A model generated the notes under the pieces. It did not search any database. It had not been told where the DNA came from and was given only the letters and a program-made list of their open reading frames with translations. A stretch of DNA of 64,000 nt from CAYVGO01 sp964450725. Its GTDB lineage: Bacteria > Bacteroidota > Bacteroidia > Bacteroidales > UBA932. A program made the translations under genes and the position numbers. The DNA lies in NCBI GenBank assembly GCA_964450725.1, contig CAYVGO010000003.1:22836-86835 (forward strand). Reading direction: 5' to 3'. Positions 19,611 through 30,900 of the stretch are shown piece after piece. How positions within the stretch are numbered: position 1 is the first letter of the stretch; the number at the start of each line of letters is the position of its first letter.

Positions 19611-20207
19611 ATGGAAACCATACTTAGCTATTTAAGTGAACATCTTTTAGAAATAGCAGGAACAATACTTGGAGTTACTTGTGTGGTATTGGAAATACGC
19701 CAACATATTGCTACGTTCATTTTCAGCGGATTGTCTGCATTAATTTATCTTGTTGTCTTTTTCCAAGAACAACTTTACTTCTCTATGACACTTTATCTAC
19801 TCTTCTTGTTATTAGCAATTCATGGCTTTTGGAACTGGAGATACCGCTTATCAAAGCAAGGTCAATTTTGGGTAAGTACAGTTAAAAGTATAAAATTTAA
19901 AATTATTGTAATTGCTATTACTTTATTCTTGGCTACTATTCTTGGATTCTTTATGCACAAGTACACTGACACCCGCTACTCCTTTTTAGATGCTACGATT
20001 ACCTCGTTATCAATACTTGGAAGTTGGTGCCTTAATCATAAAAAAATAGAAGTGTGGTACATTTGGATAATCACCAATACGCTTTCCATTCTTCTTTACC
20101 TCCTTTCCGGACTCTATCTGACTGTGGTTTTATATGGATTTTATTTAGCAATATCGGTTCGTGCTTACATTGTCTGGAAAAAAGCATTAGAAGGACAAGT
20201 AAAATAA
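19611..20207 (+). CDS. pnuT: PnuC/PnuT-family inner membrane transporter, probable thiamin
   Basis: 198 residues from ATG 19611, 4 bp after the receptor stop; a longer frame from 19485 merely runs through the receptor's 3' end. About seven hydrophobic segments (for example IAGTILGVTCVVLEI, FIFSGLSALIYLVVFF, LYLLFLLLAIHGFWNW). The WxW element NWRYR and the late NTLSILLYLLSGLY helix are typical of PnuC proteins. PnuC carriers take nicotinamide riboside; those under TPP control (PnuT) take thiamin by facilitated diffusion trapped by phosphorylation. The thiamin pyrophosphokinase that often completes this operon is not next to it. Confidence 0.9.
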   Translation: METILSYLSEHLLEIAGTILGVTCVVLEIRQHIATFIFSGLSALIYLVVFFQEQLYFSMTLYLLFLLLAIHGFWNWRYRLSKQGQFWVSTVKSIKFKIIVIAITLFLATILGFFMHKYTDTRYSFLDATITSLSILGSWCLNHKKIEVWYIWIITNTLSILLYLLSGLYLTVVLYGFYLAISVRAYIVWKKALEGQVK

Positions 20208-20356
20208 TAAAAATATAGATTTTGTTGGTTGCGAATAATTGCAAAAAAATGTATTTTTCGCCAATAATTTTTATACTTATACCGTTTTATAAGAATACCG
20301 AGTGTAATTTTGTTGGAGGTTGGTCTCTACACTTTTTTGTAATTGACTCTAATATC

Positions 20357-21529
20357 ATGTTTAAAGTAAGCATACTCTCATTATTTTTATTTTTTCATTA
20401 TTTCACTTATGCACAAAATAAAATTTCATTATTGTTTGCCGGAGACGCAATGGGACATGCAACACAACACACTTGGGCTTATAATGCGGAAAATAAAAAA
20501 TACTCCTATAATCGTTGTTATGATTATATTAAAAAGTATGTTGAATATGCAGACTTGGCATTTGTCAATTTGGAAGTAACATTGGCGGGTGAACCCTATA
20601 CAGGTTATCCAACATTTTCAAGCCCTGATACATTTTTGAGTGCTTTGCAATATGCTGGTTTTGATGTTATAGCATTAGCCAATAACCACATTTTAGATAA
20701 AGGTAAAAAAGGATTGGAACAGACTATAACCAAAATAAAACAACATAATTTACAATATGTTGGCGTGTATAAGGATAGCCTGGAACGTATCAATAATTAT
20801 CCGTTATGTATTGATGTTGAAGGTGTAAAACTTGCCGTTTTTAATTACACATCAATGACTAACGGAATTAAAGTAAAATCTCCAAACCATGTAAATTACA
20901 TTGATAAAAATGAAATTATTCGAGATTTGGAAAAGATAAAAAATCAAAATGTTAATCTGAAAATTATTTTTTTACATTGGGGCGAAGAATATCAACTATC
21001 TGCAAACAATACTCAAAAAGAATTAAGTCAGTTTTTAGTAGAGCAAGGTTTTGATATTATCATTGGCAGTCATCCTCATGTTGTACAAAACTTTGAGTTT
21101 TTAATTGATTCAACGGGCAAAAAAGTTCCTGTTTACTATTCCCTCGGTAATTTCATTTCCAATCAACGTCAAAAAAATTGCGACGGTGGAATTATGGCCT
21201 ACCTTGAAATTGATAAAAATATAAAGGCAATTACACTCGCTACATACATTCCATTTTATGTTTATAAAGGAACTTTAGAAGCGCAAAAGCAATTTTATCT
21301 CATACCTACACAAGAATATGCAATAAAGTATCAAAACTATCCTATTGCTAAAGCAGACTCAACATTACTGTATTCTTTTGAATACGAAACTAAAAATCGG
21401 CTTTCCAATATCAAGCCATTCGACATTGACAAATTTACAAGCATTTATAATTCATTTGTCCGAGACACGTTAAATCGACTAACATTAGATACATTCAATC
21501 ACCATTTGCAAACTCCGACTTCTCCTTGA
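20357..21529 (+). CDS. CapA/PgsA-type metallophosphatase-fold secreted protein
   Basis: About 390 residues from ATG 20357, giving a signal peptide MFKVSILSLFLFFHYFTYAQ; the frame reaches back to 20222 but that extension has no signal-like start. Motifs of the CapA family are present: LLFAGDAMGHATQ, FVNLEVTLAG, ALANNHILDKG, FLHWGEEYQ, IIGSHPHVVQNFE and YSLGNFISNQ, carrying the Asp/Asn/His metal ligands. Family members relate to poly-gamma-glutamate or capsule synthesis, but many in Bacteroidota are of unknown role and there are no capBC neighbours. Lies 150 bp after pnuT; a hairpin terminator follows. Confidence 0.87.
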   Translation: MFKVSILSLFLFFHYFTYAQNKISLLFAGDAMGHATQHTWAYNAENKKYSYNRCYDYIKKYVEYADLAFVNLEVTLAGEPYTGYPTFSSPDTFLSALQYAGFDVIALANNHILDKGKKGLEQTITKIKQHNLQYVGVYKDSLERINNYPLCIDVEGVKLAVFNYTSMTNGIKVKSPNHVNYIDKNEIIRDLEKIKNQNVNLKIIFLHWGEEYQLSANNTQKELSQFLVEQGFDIIIGSHPHVVQNFEFLIDSTGKKVPVYYSLGNFISNQRQKNCDGGIMAYLEIDKNIKAITLATYIPFYVYKGTLEAQKQFYLIPTQEYAIKYQNYPIAKADSTLLYSFEYETKNRLSNIKPFDIDKFTSIYNSFVRDTLNRLTLDTFNHHLQTPTSP

Positions 21530-21551
21530 TTTAAGCAGAACATAAATTAAT

Positions 21552-21573
21552 TTTCACCAAAGTGAAACTTTTT
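21552..21573 (+). terminator. Terminator after the CapA-like gene
   Basis: TTTCAC (21552-21557), loop CAAA, GTGAAA (21562-21567), then a T-rich run. Short stem but well placed, 23 bp behind the stop. Confidence 0.65.
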
Positions 21574-21687
21574 ATTCTTTTTTTCGTATTATAATTTATT
21601 GTTTTTTTGTTTTGTTAGAATCTAAAATCGTTCCAAGCAAAGGGAACTAAATTTGGATAAGTCTATAATCATAAATAAATATTTACC

Positions 21688-22740
21688 ATGAAACTTTCAC
21701 AATACAAATTTCATCTTCCTCAAGAATTATTATCTGAATATCCGGCACCCAATAGAGATGAATCTCGTTTAATGGTAGTACATAAAACCAGTGGGAAACT
21801 AGAACATAATACGTTTAAAGACATTTTAAAGTTTTTTAAATCCGGAGATACGCTAGTTCTGAACAATACCAAAGTTTTCCCGGCTCGTCTCTATGGCAGT
21901 AAAGAAAAAACCGGTGCAACTATAGAAGTCTTTTTATTACGTGAACTGAACAGTGAACAACGTCTTTGGGATGTATTAGTGGAACCTGCCAGAAAAATCC
22001 GTATAGGCAACAAACTTTATTTTGAAAATGCTCCCGACTTGGTGGCCGAAGTAGTAGATAACACAACCTCGAGAGGACGTACAATACGTTTTTTATATGA
22101 TGGAGATTATGATGTTTTCAAAAAAGTGCTGTATGGGTTAGGAGAAACTCCACTTCCTCGTGAAGTCAGAAAAAATGTAGAACCGTTAGACGAAGATCGT
22201 TTTCAAACCATTTATGCTAAAAATGAAGGTGCTGTTGCTGCCCCTTTTGCTGGATTACATTTTAGTCGAGAGCTGTTAAAACGTTGTCAGATATTGGGTG
22301 TAAATATTGCTGAATTAACTCTTCATATCGGATTGGGATGTTTTCGAGAAATTGACATTGAAGACCTAACCAAACACAGAATAGATGCTGAAGAAGTATC
22401 TATACCTCACGAAACCGTAGATATTGTGAACGCTACTAAAGACCAAAACAATAAAGTTTGTGCCGTAGGTACAACTTCCATGCGAGCGTTAGAAATATCT
22501 ACAACGACAAAACAACGAATTACGCCCTATAAAGGATGGACAAATAAATTTATTTTCCCACCTTATGACATCAATATTGCCGATATGCTCATTACCAACT
22601 TTCACCCCTCACAATCTTATCTCATGATGGTCGCGTCGGCATTTTCGGGCTATGAGTTATTGATGGAGGCTTATAATACCGCAGTGAAGGAAAAATATCG
22701 CTTTGGAGCTTATGGAGATGCCATGTTAGTCATTGATTAA
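21688..22740 (+). CDS. queA: tRNA preQ1(34) S-adenosylmethionine ribosyltransferase-isomerase QueA
   Basis: 350 residues, normal length. Transfers the ribosyl of SAM to preQ1 at tRNA wobble G34 to make epoxyqueuosine. It starts [20 protein letters not shown] and shows [12 protein letters not shown], the TPLPRE-like [26 protein letters not shown] and TTSMRALE, plus the C-terminal [10 protein letters not shown] and [13 protein letters not shown]. The block usually written GLGTF reads GLGCF here. The downstream glycosyltransferase begins 43 bp after the stop. Confidence 0.96.
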   Translation: MKLSQYKFHLPQELLSEYPAPNRDESRLMVVHKTSGKLEHNTFKDILKFFKSGDTLVLNNTKVFPARLYGSKEKTGATIEVFLLRELNSEQRLWDVLVEPARKIRIGNKLYFENAPDLVAEVVDNTTSRGRTIRFLYDGDYDVFKKVLYGLGETPLPREVRKNVEPLDEDRFQTIYAKNEGAVAAPFAGLHFSRELLKRCQILGVNIAELTLHIGLGCFREIDIEDLTKHRIDAEEVSIPHETVDIVNATKDQNNKVCAVGTTSMRALEISTTTKQRITPYKGWTNKFIFPPYDINIADMLITNFHPSQSYLMMVASAFSGYELLMEAYNTAVKEKYRFGAYGDAMLVID

Positions 22741-22783
22741 TATTTTAACTTTATATCGGAACTATAAATATTTTCACCCTCTC

Positions 22784-23929
22784 ATGAATATTATTATTGT
22801 TGGTACAGCACATCCTTTTCGGGGTGGAATTGCTGACTACAATGAACGCTTAGCGATTGAATTTCAACAACAAGGTCACATTGTTGAAATTTATACATTT
22901 ACATTACAATATCCGTCGATATTATTTCCGGGAAAAACTCAATACACAGATTCTCCAGCCCCTCTAAATTTAAATATCTATAGAAAAGTAAATTCAATAA
23001 ATCCACTAAATTGGTGGAAAGTCGGTCGTGAAATAAGAAAAAAGAGACCCGATTTGGTGATTACCCGTTTTTGGATACCTTTTATTGCTCCAAGTTTAGG
23101 GACAATTGCAAGATTAATACGTAAGAATAAATTTTCCAAAGTCATTGCGATTATTGACAATATGCTTCCTCACGAAAAACGTCCGGGGGATAAAATTTTG
23201 GCTCAATATTTTGTAAAATCAATAGATGGAATTATTACCATGTCGCATTCGGTATACAAAGATGTAGAAATGTTTGATACTGTAAAGCCGAAACTTTTTT
23301 CTCCTCATCCATTATATGACAACTTTGGAGAAAAATTACCTAAAAACACTTGTTGTGAAAATTTACAACTATCACCGAACGACCGTTACGTACTTTTTTT
23401 TGGAATTATCCGAGATTACAAAGGATTAGACTTATTATTGAGAGCCTTTGCCAATAAAAAAATCAAAGCATTAAATATAAAATTAATTGTCGCGGGAGAA
23501 TTTTATAATAATGCACAAGATTATTTTGCTTTAGAAAAAGAACTTGAACTATCTAATCAAATTATTTGGTTCGATAGTTTTATTCCAAGTCATAAAGTAA
23601 AATATTTTTTTGGCATTGCAGATATTGTTGCACAACCATACAAATCTGCAACACAAAGCGGTGTAACACAAATTGCATATCACTTTGAAAAACCGATATT
23701 GGTTACCAATGTGGGAGGGTTAAGTGAAATTGTGCCAGATGGGAAAGTTGGTTATTGTGTCAATCCTAATGTTGAGGAAATTACCCATGCGTTGATTGAT
23801 TTTTTCACAACTTCTAAAGAAGACTTTTTCCACCAGAACATTTTGATAGAAAAGCAAAAATATTCTTGGGAAAGCATGATCAAGAGTATTATGGAAGTAT
23901 ATCAGAAGATTGAGGATGCAAAAAAATAA
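22784..23929 (+). CDS. GT4-family glycosyltransferase
   Basis: 381 residues from ATG 22784 (the 22733 frame start overlaps the queA end). N-terminal Rossmann start MNIIIVGTAHPFRGGIADYN, acceptor-domain element HPLYDNFGEKLP, then the donor half with LFFGIIRDYKGLDLLLRAF and QSGVTQIAYHFEKPILVTN, where Ser/Gly-V-x-Q-x-A-x8-P replaces the classical E-x7-E. GT4 enzymes use nucleotide sugars to extend lipid, LPS or polysaccharide glycans at the cytoplasmic face. No polysaccharide cluster surrounds it, so its substrate is unknown. Confidence 0.87.
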   Translation: MNIIIVGTAHPFRGGIADYNERLAIEFQQQGHIVEIYTFTLQYPSILFPGKTQYTDSPAPLNLNIYRKVNSINPLNWWKVGREIRKKRPDLVITRFWIPFIAPSLGTIARLIRKNKFSKVIAIIDNMLPHEKRPGDKILAQYFVKSIDGIITMSHSVYKDVEMFDTVKPKLFSPHPLYDNFGEKLPKNTCCENLQLSPNDRYVLFFGIIRDYKGLDLLLRAFANKKIKALNIKLIVAGEFYNNAQDYFALEKELELSNQIIWFDSFIPSHKVKYFFGIADIVAQPYKSATQSGVTQIAYHFEKPILVTNVGGLSEIVPDGKVGYCVNPNVEEITHALIDFFTTSKEDFFHQNILIEKQKYSWESMIKSIMEVYQKIEDAKK

Positions 23930-23934
23930 TAACC

Positions 23935-25062
23935 TTACTTTATTTTCCCATCTTCTGTAGTAATAATAAAAGCCTTTGGAAACTTTTCTCGAATTTTTTC
24001 TAAAATTCTTTTCGCAGATTCTTTGGTCATTTCACTACCTACACAATATTTATATTCATCTTCATTAAAGGGAAAAGCATACACTTTTTTTTCACCTTTA
24101 AACTCTCTTGAATTCATCGGAATTTTTTTCCCCGACAAAATTTGCACATGATAGCGAATTTGCGGAATATCTTTTGTCGTATCTTGAGTTTTTTCTGGCA
24201 CCTCTCTAAAAGTACGGATTGCTTCATCACTATTGGGAACATCGGGAACTATCTTTGCAAATAATGGATCTTCTTCCCATTTAGATTTATAGTTTTTTAT
24301 AGCATCTGCAATAGATGTCGCAATAATATCCTGTCCTTTTGTAGTTTTCAAAAAAGCCTCTTCCTGTTTATTGGAAATAAATCCCATTTCGACTAAAATT
24401 GATGGCATCGCCGCATGCCACAGCACTAAATAAGGTGCAGGTTTTACTCCTCTGCTTGTTCTACCTTGTGTTACAAAGTTTTCTTCAACAAAAGAAGCCA
24501 GCGCAAAACTTTGGTCAAAATACATTTTTTGCTTCAAATCAAATTCAATCGACGAACTTGTCAGTTGAGTGATATCAATATATTTGGTTTGGTAGTTGTC
24601 TTCAAATTTAATATCCGCATTTTCTTTCAATACAAGTTCCAAATTTAAACCTAATTTATCTTCACCCATCACAAAAGTTTCTGTTCCGAAAGGTGTCGCA
24701 CTTTTTGTTGAATTAGCATGAATCGATATAAATAAATCAGCTTTATTTTTATTGGCAAATAAACTCCGATCTTCTAAATTTATAAATGTATCGGTACTTC
24801 TTGTATAAAGTACTCTGACATCTTTCATCTCCTTTTTTATCTTTGCACCAACTTTTAAAGCCACAGCGAGCACAAGATCTTTCTCCTTAATTAGTTTGGA
24901 TGTTGCACCTGCAGATTTTCCACCATGTCCGGGGTCTAACACAACGGTCATTTTGTATTTTTTTTGCTGTGCCTGTAATGTAGAATTACAGAAAAGGCAA
25001 ACTGAGGCCAAAAAGATGACCATAAAAGTATATCGAAAAGCGGTCATTGTTTTATTCAACAT
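23935..25062 (-). CDS. Secreted N-acetylmuramoyl-L-alanine amidase with C-terminal SPOR-like domain
   Basis: About 375 residues from ATG 25062 (MLNKTMTAFRYTFM), which yields a signal peptide ending LQAQ; the frame itself extends to 25149. Amidase_3 zinc ligands are visible: VVLDPGHGGKSAGAT (His), KEKDLVL (Glu), FISIHANST (His) and the catalytic VEMGFISN. A C-terminal region (RYHVQILSGKKI to the end) resembles the SPOR/peptidoglycan-binding module often attached in Bacteroidota. It cleaves the amide between MurNAc and the peptide stem in the periplasm, in cell separation or remodelling. Divergent from the lptD-like gene. Confidence 0.92.
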   Translation of the reverse strand: MLNKTMTAFRYTFMVIFLASVCLFCNSTLQAQQKKYKMTVVLDPGHGGKSAGATSKLIKEKDLVLAVALKVGAKIKKEMKDVRVLYTRSTDTFINLEDRSLFANKNKADLFISIHANSTKSATPFGTETFVMGEDKLGLNLELVLKENADIKFEDNYQTKYIDITQLTSSSIEFDLKQKMYFDQSFALASFVEENFVTQGRTSRGVKPAPYLVLWHAAMPSILVEMGFISNKQEEAFLKTTKGQDIIATSIADAIKNYKSKWEEDPLFAKIVPDVPNSDEAIRTFREVPEKTQDTTKDIPQIRYHVQILSGKKIPMNSREFKGEKKVYAFPFNEDEYKYCVGSEMTKESAKRILEKIREKFPKAFIITTEDGKIK

Positions 25063-25124
25063 TTTGAATATTGATACAAGGTAGTTGCGGGGATAATTTT
25101 CATAGTCATTATCTTTTTTATAAT

Positions 25125-25160
25125 TTTGCGATGTTTTGGAAAATTCCAATGTTACTTTTG
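25125..25160 (+). promoter_or_regulatory. Probable promoter for the lptD-like gene
   Basis: TTTG (25125-25128) and TACTTTTG (25153-25160) separated by 24 bp, slightly long; an alternative TTTG at 25135-25138 would be too close. The start site would be near 25167, consistent with ATG 25227 rather than the GTG at 25194. Confidence 0.55.
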
Positions 25161-25226
25161 GATTAAAATTGTAGAATTAATTCCCCTTCTCGGGTGCAAA
25201 AATACAAAAAAAATATCATATCTTTT

Positions 25227-27881
25227 ATGACAATCAACCTTCGCCCTCTTTGCGGAGTATTGTTGTTTTTATTTTTTTGTATTGAATTACCTTCCTTGTA
25301 TGGTATAGAAAGTGAAAATCCAACTTCAACAAATCCATTTATGAGAGATTCCGCTTCACAAGGCATTACTGTCATGCAAGACTCCACTTTACAAGGTCTT
25401 GACTCCCTGTCTTTTTCATCAGATACAATACAGGACTCCAGCAAAGTAGATACTTTAGACTTACAAATCTCAGACGATTTTGATCAACCTATTTTATCTG
25501 AGGGTAAAGATTCTACTCAAATTGAATTTACAGATAATGGTATTTTAGTTCATATCTATGGAGAGGGAAGCGTAAAATTTCAAGATGCTGACCTTAAAGC
25601 CGATTATATCCGCTTCAATACAAAAACTAAAGTTGCCTTTGCCCGAGGAACCAAAGATTCTTTAGACAATATCAAAGGAAAGCCGGTTTTCAAACAAGGA
25701 AAAGAAGAACTTACGATGGATTCTATGCACTTTAATCTATCGACCAAAAAAGCCAAAATTTATGGTGTAGTAACTCGGCAAGATGACGGATTTATGCACG
25801 GTTCTGTCGTTAAACGTCAACCAGACCAATCTATACATATTGCAAAAGGAAAATATACAACTTGTGATGCTGATCATCCTCACTTCTATCTGGCCTTAAC
25901 TAAAGCAAAAACAACTCCAGGAAGTACTACTGTTTTAGGTCCTTCTTATTTTGTACTGATGGACGTTCCTACACCTTTATTTCTTCCTTTCGCTCTCATT
26001 CCCAAATCTTCTTCTCGACAATCAGGAATTTTATTTCCATCTTTTGGTGAAGAAGCAAGCAGAGGTTTTTTCATTAGAGATGGCGGATACTATTTTGCTT
26101 TTAACGATCACATGGATTTAGCCCTTACCGGAAGTTACTGGACATTAGGTTCTTGGCAAATTAGTGCCAGATCTCAGTATTTGTGGAGATATAAATTTAG
26201 TGGAGGTTTTAATCTTTCTTTTGCCCGTAATGTTGTAGGGGATAAAAACGGTCCGGACTACCAAACAAGCGACGCTTTTTCGGCAAATGTACAATTAACC
26301 CAAGATCCAAAATTTCGTCCAAACAGTACTTTGTCTGTAAGTGTTAATTATGCAAGTTCAAGTTATAAAAGATATAATGAGACGACGCTAAACAATGCAC
26401 TGACAAATACCACACAGTCAAGTATTAACTACTCTCAGCGATTTCCCAATACACCATTTGATTTTAATATTGGAGGAAATATGTCTCATAATACCAGAGA
26501 CAGTGTGATTAACCTCAATCTGCCGTCTATCAATTTCAATGTAGCACGCATTACTCCTTTCAAGAAAAAAAACAGATCCGGTAAAACTAAATGGTACGAA
26601 GACATTGGATTTACATTAACAACTCAGTTTCAAAACTCGGTAAATGCTAAAGAAAAAGAATTTTCTGACATAAATCGCTTGTTCAAAAAAATGCGTAACG
26701 GCATACAATATACTCCGAGCATTTCACTCTCATTGACAGACTTGATTCCTTTTGTTACCGTATCACCCAGTATTTCTTACAACGGACGTTTTTACTTTCA
26801 GCAAATCCGACAAACTTGGGTTGACGAAGATTCCCTGCAATATATCCGTAAAGATACTATCAGAGGATTGACACACTCCTACAATTTTTCTACCGGCATA
26901 AGTTTGAGCACAAGGCTTTACGGAATGTATCAATTCAATCAAACCGGGTTAATCCGTGCTATTCGACACGTCGCAACTCCCAACCTCTCTTTCAGTTGGA
27001 ATCCTGACTTTAGTGACAAAATGTGGGGAATGTACAGAGAGGTACAAACAGATACTTTAGGAACAACAAAGCGATATGCTATTCATGAAGGTGGAATTTA
27101 CGGAACTGCCGGACAAGGGCAAGTAATGTCTATGGGATTTGGGCTCGACAATACATTGGAAATGAAAGTACGATCAAAAAAAGACACAGTCAAAGGAACA
27201 CAAATCATCAAAATACTTGAAGGACTACGAATTAGCGGTAGTTATAACTTTCTGGCTGATTCTATGAAATTATCGACACTTCCTTTTAGCGGAAGAACTA
27301 CAATTTGGAAAATTGGTATTAACTTCAGTGGCACGTTAAATCCTTATGGCATTGACAAAGAGGGAAGAGTTGTAAAAGATTGGGCTTTAAAAGTTAATAA
27401 GCAACTTGTCAGATTAACTTCTTTCAGATTTTCTTTCGGATATTCCTTCAACAGGGAAGAAAAATATAACAATTCTGAACCTTATCCCGTCTATCACGCC
27501 TTTGACCCTCATCAAAAATACCAAGACATGTTATTCCGCTATGCCGACTTTTCACTACCTTGGTCTTTAAATGTAAATTACAGTTTTGATTACTCTAAAA
27601 ACGGCTGGACACCTAAAATCTCACAAACTTTAGGATTTTCCGGAGATGTAAGTTTGGGTAAAAAGTGGAAAATCGGCATTCAGTCAGGCTGGGATTTTCA
27701 AGCAATGAAAATCAGCAGTACGAGTATCAATCTTCATCGAGATTTACATTGTTGGGAATTACGATTTTCATGGATTCCTATCGGATCATGGCAAAGTTGG
27801 AACTTTGGAATCAATATTAAGTCGGCAATTCTGAAAGATTTAAAATACGAAAAGAATAAGAGTCGTTTTGACACTTACTAA
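25227..27881 (+). CDS. lptD: LptD-like LPS-assembly outer membrane protein
   Basis: About 884 residues with an N-terminal hydrophobic signal (LRPLCGVLLFLFFCIELPS). An OstA/LptA-like beta-jellyroll follows, with IYGEGSVKFQDADLKADYIRF-type repeats in the first 200 residues. The signature segment FLPFALIPKSSSRQSGILFP near residue 255 corresponds to the LptD 'P-x-x-x-P...R-Q-S-G-x-L-x-P' block. The remainder is a long beta-barrel. In the outer membrane LptD inserts LPS at the surface; Bacteroidota homologues are annotated by similarity only. Cys residues are few, so the disulphide pattern of enteric LptD is not evident. Confidence 0.88.
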   Translation: MTINLRPLCGVLLFLFFCIELPSLYGIESENPTSTNPFMRDSASQGITVMQDSTLQGLDSLSFSSDTIQDSSKVDTLDLQISDDFDQPILSEGKDSTQIEFTDNGILVHIYGEGSVKFQDADLKADYIRFNTKTKVAFARGTKDSLDNIKGKPVFKQGKEELTMDSMHFNLSTKKAKIYGVVTRQDDGFMHGSVVKRQPDQSIHIAKGKYTTCDADHPHFYLALTKAKTTPGSTTVLGPSYFVLMDVPTPLFLPFALIPKSSSRQSGILFPSFGEEASRGFFIRDGGYYFAFNDHMDLALTGSYWTLGSWQISARSQYLWRYKFSGGFNLSFARNVVGDKNGPDYQTSDAFSANVQLTQDPKFRPNSTLSVSVNYASSSYKRYNETTLNNALTNTTQSSINYSQRFPNTPFDFNIGGNMSHNTRDSVINLNLPSINFNVARITPFKKKNRSGKTKWYEDIGFTLTTQFQNSVNAKEKEFSDINRLFKKMRNGIQYTPSISLSLTDLIPFVTVSPSISYNGRFYFQQIRQTWVDEDSLQYIRKDTIRGLTHSYNFSTGISLSTRLYGMYQFNQTGLIRAIRHVATPNLSFSWNPDFSDKMWGMYREVQTDTLGTTKRYAIHEGGIYGTAGQGQVMSMGFGLDNTLEMKVRSKKDTVKGTQIIKILEGLRISGSYNFLADSMKLSTLPFSGRTTIWKIGINFSGTLNPYGIDKEGRVVKDWALKVNKQLVRLTSFRFSFGYSFNREEKYNNSEPYPVYHAFDPHQKYQDMLFRYADFSLPWSLNVNYSFDYSKNGWTPKISQTLGFSGDVSLGKKWKIGIQSGWDFQAMKISSTSINLHRDLHCWELRFSWIPIGSWQSWNFGINIKSAILKDLKYEKNKSRFDTY

Positions 27882-27959
27882 ATTTCACAAATGCAGAATG
27901 TATCATGATGTACACTCTATAAAAAACATTTTACATTCTTAATTCTACATTTTATATAC

Positions 27960-30900
27960 GTGCCATTACGAGTTTACAAAGCATCTGCGGGTAGCGGTAA
28001 AACATACAGACTTACCAAAGAGTATCTCAAACTCTTATTTACTCAATCTATTCCTAAAAGTTATCGGACAATTCTTGCGGTTACCTTTACAAATAAGGCA
28101 ACGGAAGAAATGAAAACCAGAATTTTACAGGAGATTAATGACTTGGCAAGTGGAGATGAGCAGAAGTTAAAAACATTTTACGACGAACTGCAGCAAGATA
28201 ACCATTTACGTACAACAGAAAATGAAAAAGAGTTATCTAAAGATGTTAAACTTTACCGACTACAACAGCAGGCCATACAACTCAGGTCTGATATTCTTCA
28301 CGACTATTCTCAATTCTCAATCCTTACTATTGATAAATTTTTCCATCGAATTCTACAGTCATTTATCCGTGAGGCAAATATAGATATGGGTTATGAAATA
28401 GAATTAGATAGTACTAAAATAGTTGAATTTGCGGTTGAAAAGGCTTTAGAAAATGCTTTACTGGATAAGGATAAACAAAAAATAATCCTCAACAAAATCG
28501 AAGAACTCTTATTGAGTGACAAAAAGTGGGATGTCTTTAAAAAGCAATTAATCAGATTGAGTGAAAAAATAGATAGTGAAAAATTTGAAGAAGTAATGTC
28601 TGAAAATCCACAGATAGGAATGAACGAAGAGTGGTTGACTTACAGAAAAAAGATTATTGACATTATTTATTCTTTTGAAAAAGAGATAGCAAGTTTAGGA
28701 ATGTCCGGACAACACCTGCTGCAAAAGGCTAATCTTACGACATTTGATTTTGCTTACGGAAAATCAAGTTTTGCTACAATATTGGATAGGGCAGTCAACG
28801 GAGATTTTACATTTTTTGATCAAACAAGGTGGAAAGATGCGATAGACCAATGTCAGAAGTGGTATTCAAAAAAATCTGACAAAATAGAACAAATTACAGC
28901 AGTTTACCCTCTGCTCAACCCTGTTCTACAACAAATACTTCAGCACATTACTCTTCATCAACAACAATATTGGACAGCAACGGCCGTAGAAAAAAATCTG
29001 GTATATCTATTCATGCTCAATGACATTGCCGAACAAATAAGACTGCAATGTAAAGAAAACAATGTGTTGACCATTAACGAAATTACGTCAACCATTCAAG
29101 CGCTCATTCAGCATACTGATGCTCCTTTTATCTACGAAAAAACGGGTAATAGATACTATCACTTTATGTTAGATGAATTTCAAGACACTTCACAACGACA
29201 ATGGAACTGTTTTTCACCACTTATCAAAAACAGTTTGGCAAGCGGAGGTTCAGATTTGGTTGTTGGAGATGTTAAACAAAGTATTTACAGGTGGAGAAAC
29301 GGAAACTGGAAAATTCTCGGCAATACAATAGAACATGAATTTTCGACCATTACACCCGCAGAAATCATTACACTGTCAAGCAATTACAGAAGTTTATCTG
29401 TCATCGTAGAGTTTAATAACAACCTTTTTAAAACTATTCCGGCGGTAATGACCGATAGATTAGAACAAATCTACGGAGTTTCTGAACAGGAGATACCCAT
29501 TGTCAAAATTTACCAAGATGCTGTACAACAAGTGCAAAAAGCGAACAGCGGTGGCTATGTGCAATGTCGAATTATTGAAGCCTCAAAAGTGAAACTGGCA
29601 GAAGAACAAATTCTACAAGAACTGCCGCAGACCATTCTTCAAATTCTTTCTCGCGGATACCTTCCTAAAGATATTGCGATTCTTGTCAGAGAAAAAAAAG
29701 AGGGATATAAAATTATTGAAGCCATACAGCAATATAAGCAGCAAGCAAACATTGACCACAAACAATTAGAAATTATTTCTCAAGATACACTGTCTCTAAA
29801 CGAAATACCTGTTGTTCATTTCATTATTGCAGCATACCGATTAATTGATAATCCTGAAGATAAATTATCTTTGGCACAAATGCAATGTTATTTATCGGAA
29901 CACCGTCAAGAACCAAGAACCCACGACATATTTACGAGTCGATACAATGAACAGATAGAACAATTTGTAACGCTATGCACCGGGCTTTCCTTACTCGAAA
30001 TATTTGAACAGACACTATCTACCTTTGCCATTAATACTCCTGAAAATATTACATTTATCCAAAATCTGCATGCCGTTATCTTACAGCACTCTTTAAAAAA
30101 TGCAGGAAATATCAAGCGGTTCTTAGACTATTGGAATGAGAAGGCAGATAATTTTAAAATTGAAATTCCGTCGGAACAAAATGCCATCACACTACAAACG
30201 ATTCATAAGTCTAAAGGATTACAATATAAAATTGTCATTATTCCTTTCTGCAACTGGGATTTAACCATCAAAAAACAAAGTATTTTATGGTTATCTCCAA
30301 CAACAGAACCTTTTAATTCCATCTCAAAACTCCCGATAGAATACAATAAAAGCCTACTGAATACTGGCTTTAAAGAAAGTGTTATTGACGAACTCTATGA
30401 AACCCGATTAGATAACCTCAACCTGCTTTATGTTGCACTGACACGTGCAGAACAAGAACTATATATTTTTATTCCCAAAAAAGAGGGCAGTACTGATACC
30501 GAATTGTCAACTATAGACAATCTTTTGGTTCCTTATTTTGACACCTTACCCTCTTCCGAAAAAAATCTGTGGCACTTTGGTGAACCACTCTATCAGAAGC
30601 AAAGTCTTGAAATAAAACTATCAGAAACAATTTGCAGTTATCCTTCTCTTCCTCACATCAGTAAAAAGTTACACGTTAAGTTGGTCAATGTACCCGACCT
30701 TTCAGAAAGTTTTCCAAAGCTTTTTGGAACTATTATGCACAAGGCTTTGCAATATATTACCGTGCCAGAAGATATTCCTCATGCCGTAGAAAGGCTGTGG
30801 GCAGAGAATTGGATACAGCAACAGAATAAAAAACCTTTAGAAAAACGTCTTGTAGAAATAGTAAATCACCCGCAAGCAATACCTTTTTTTGACAAAAAAT

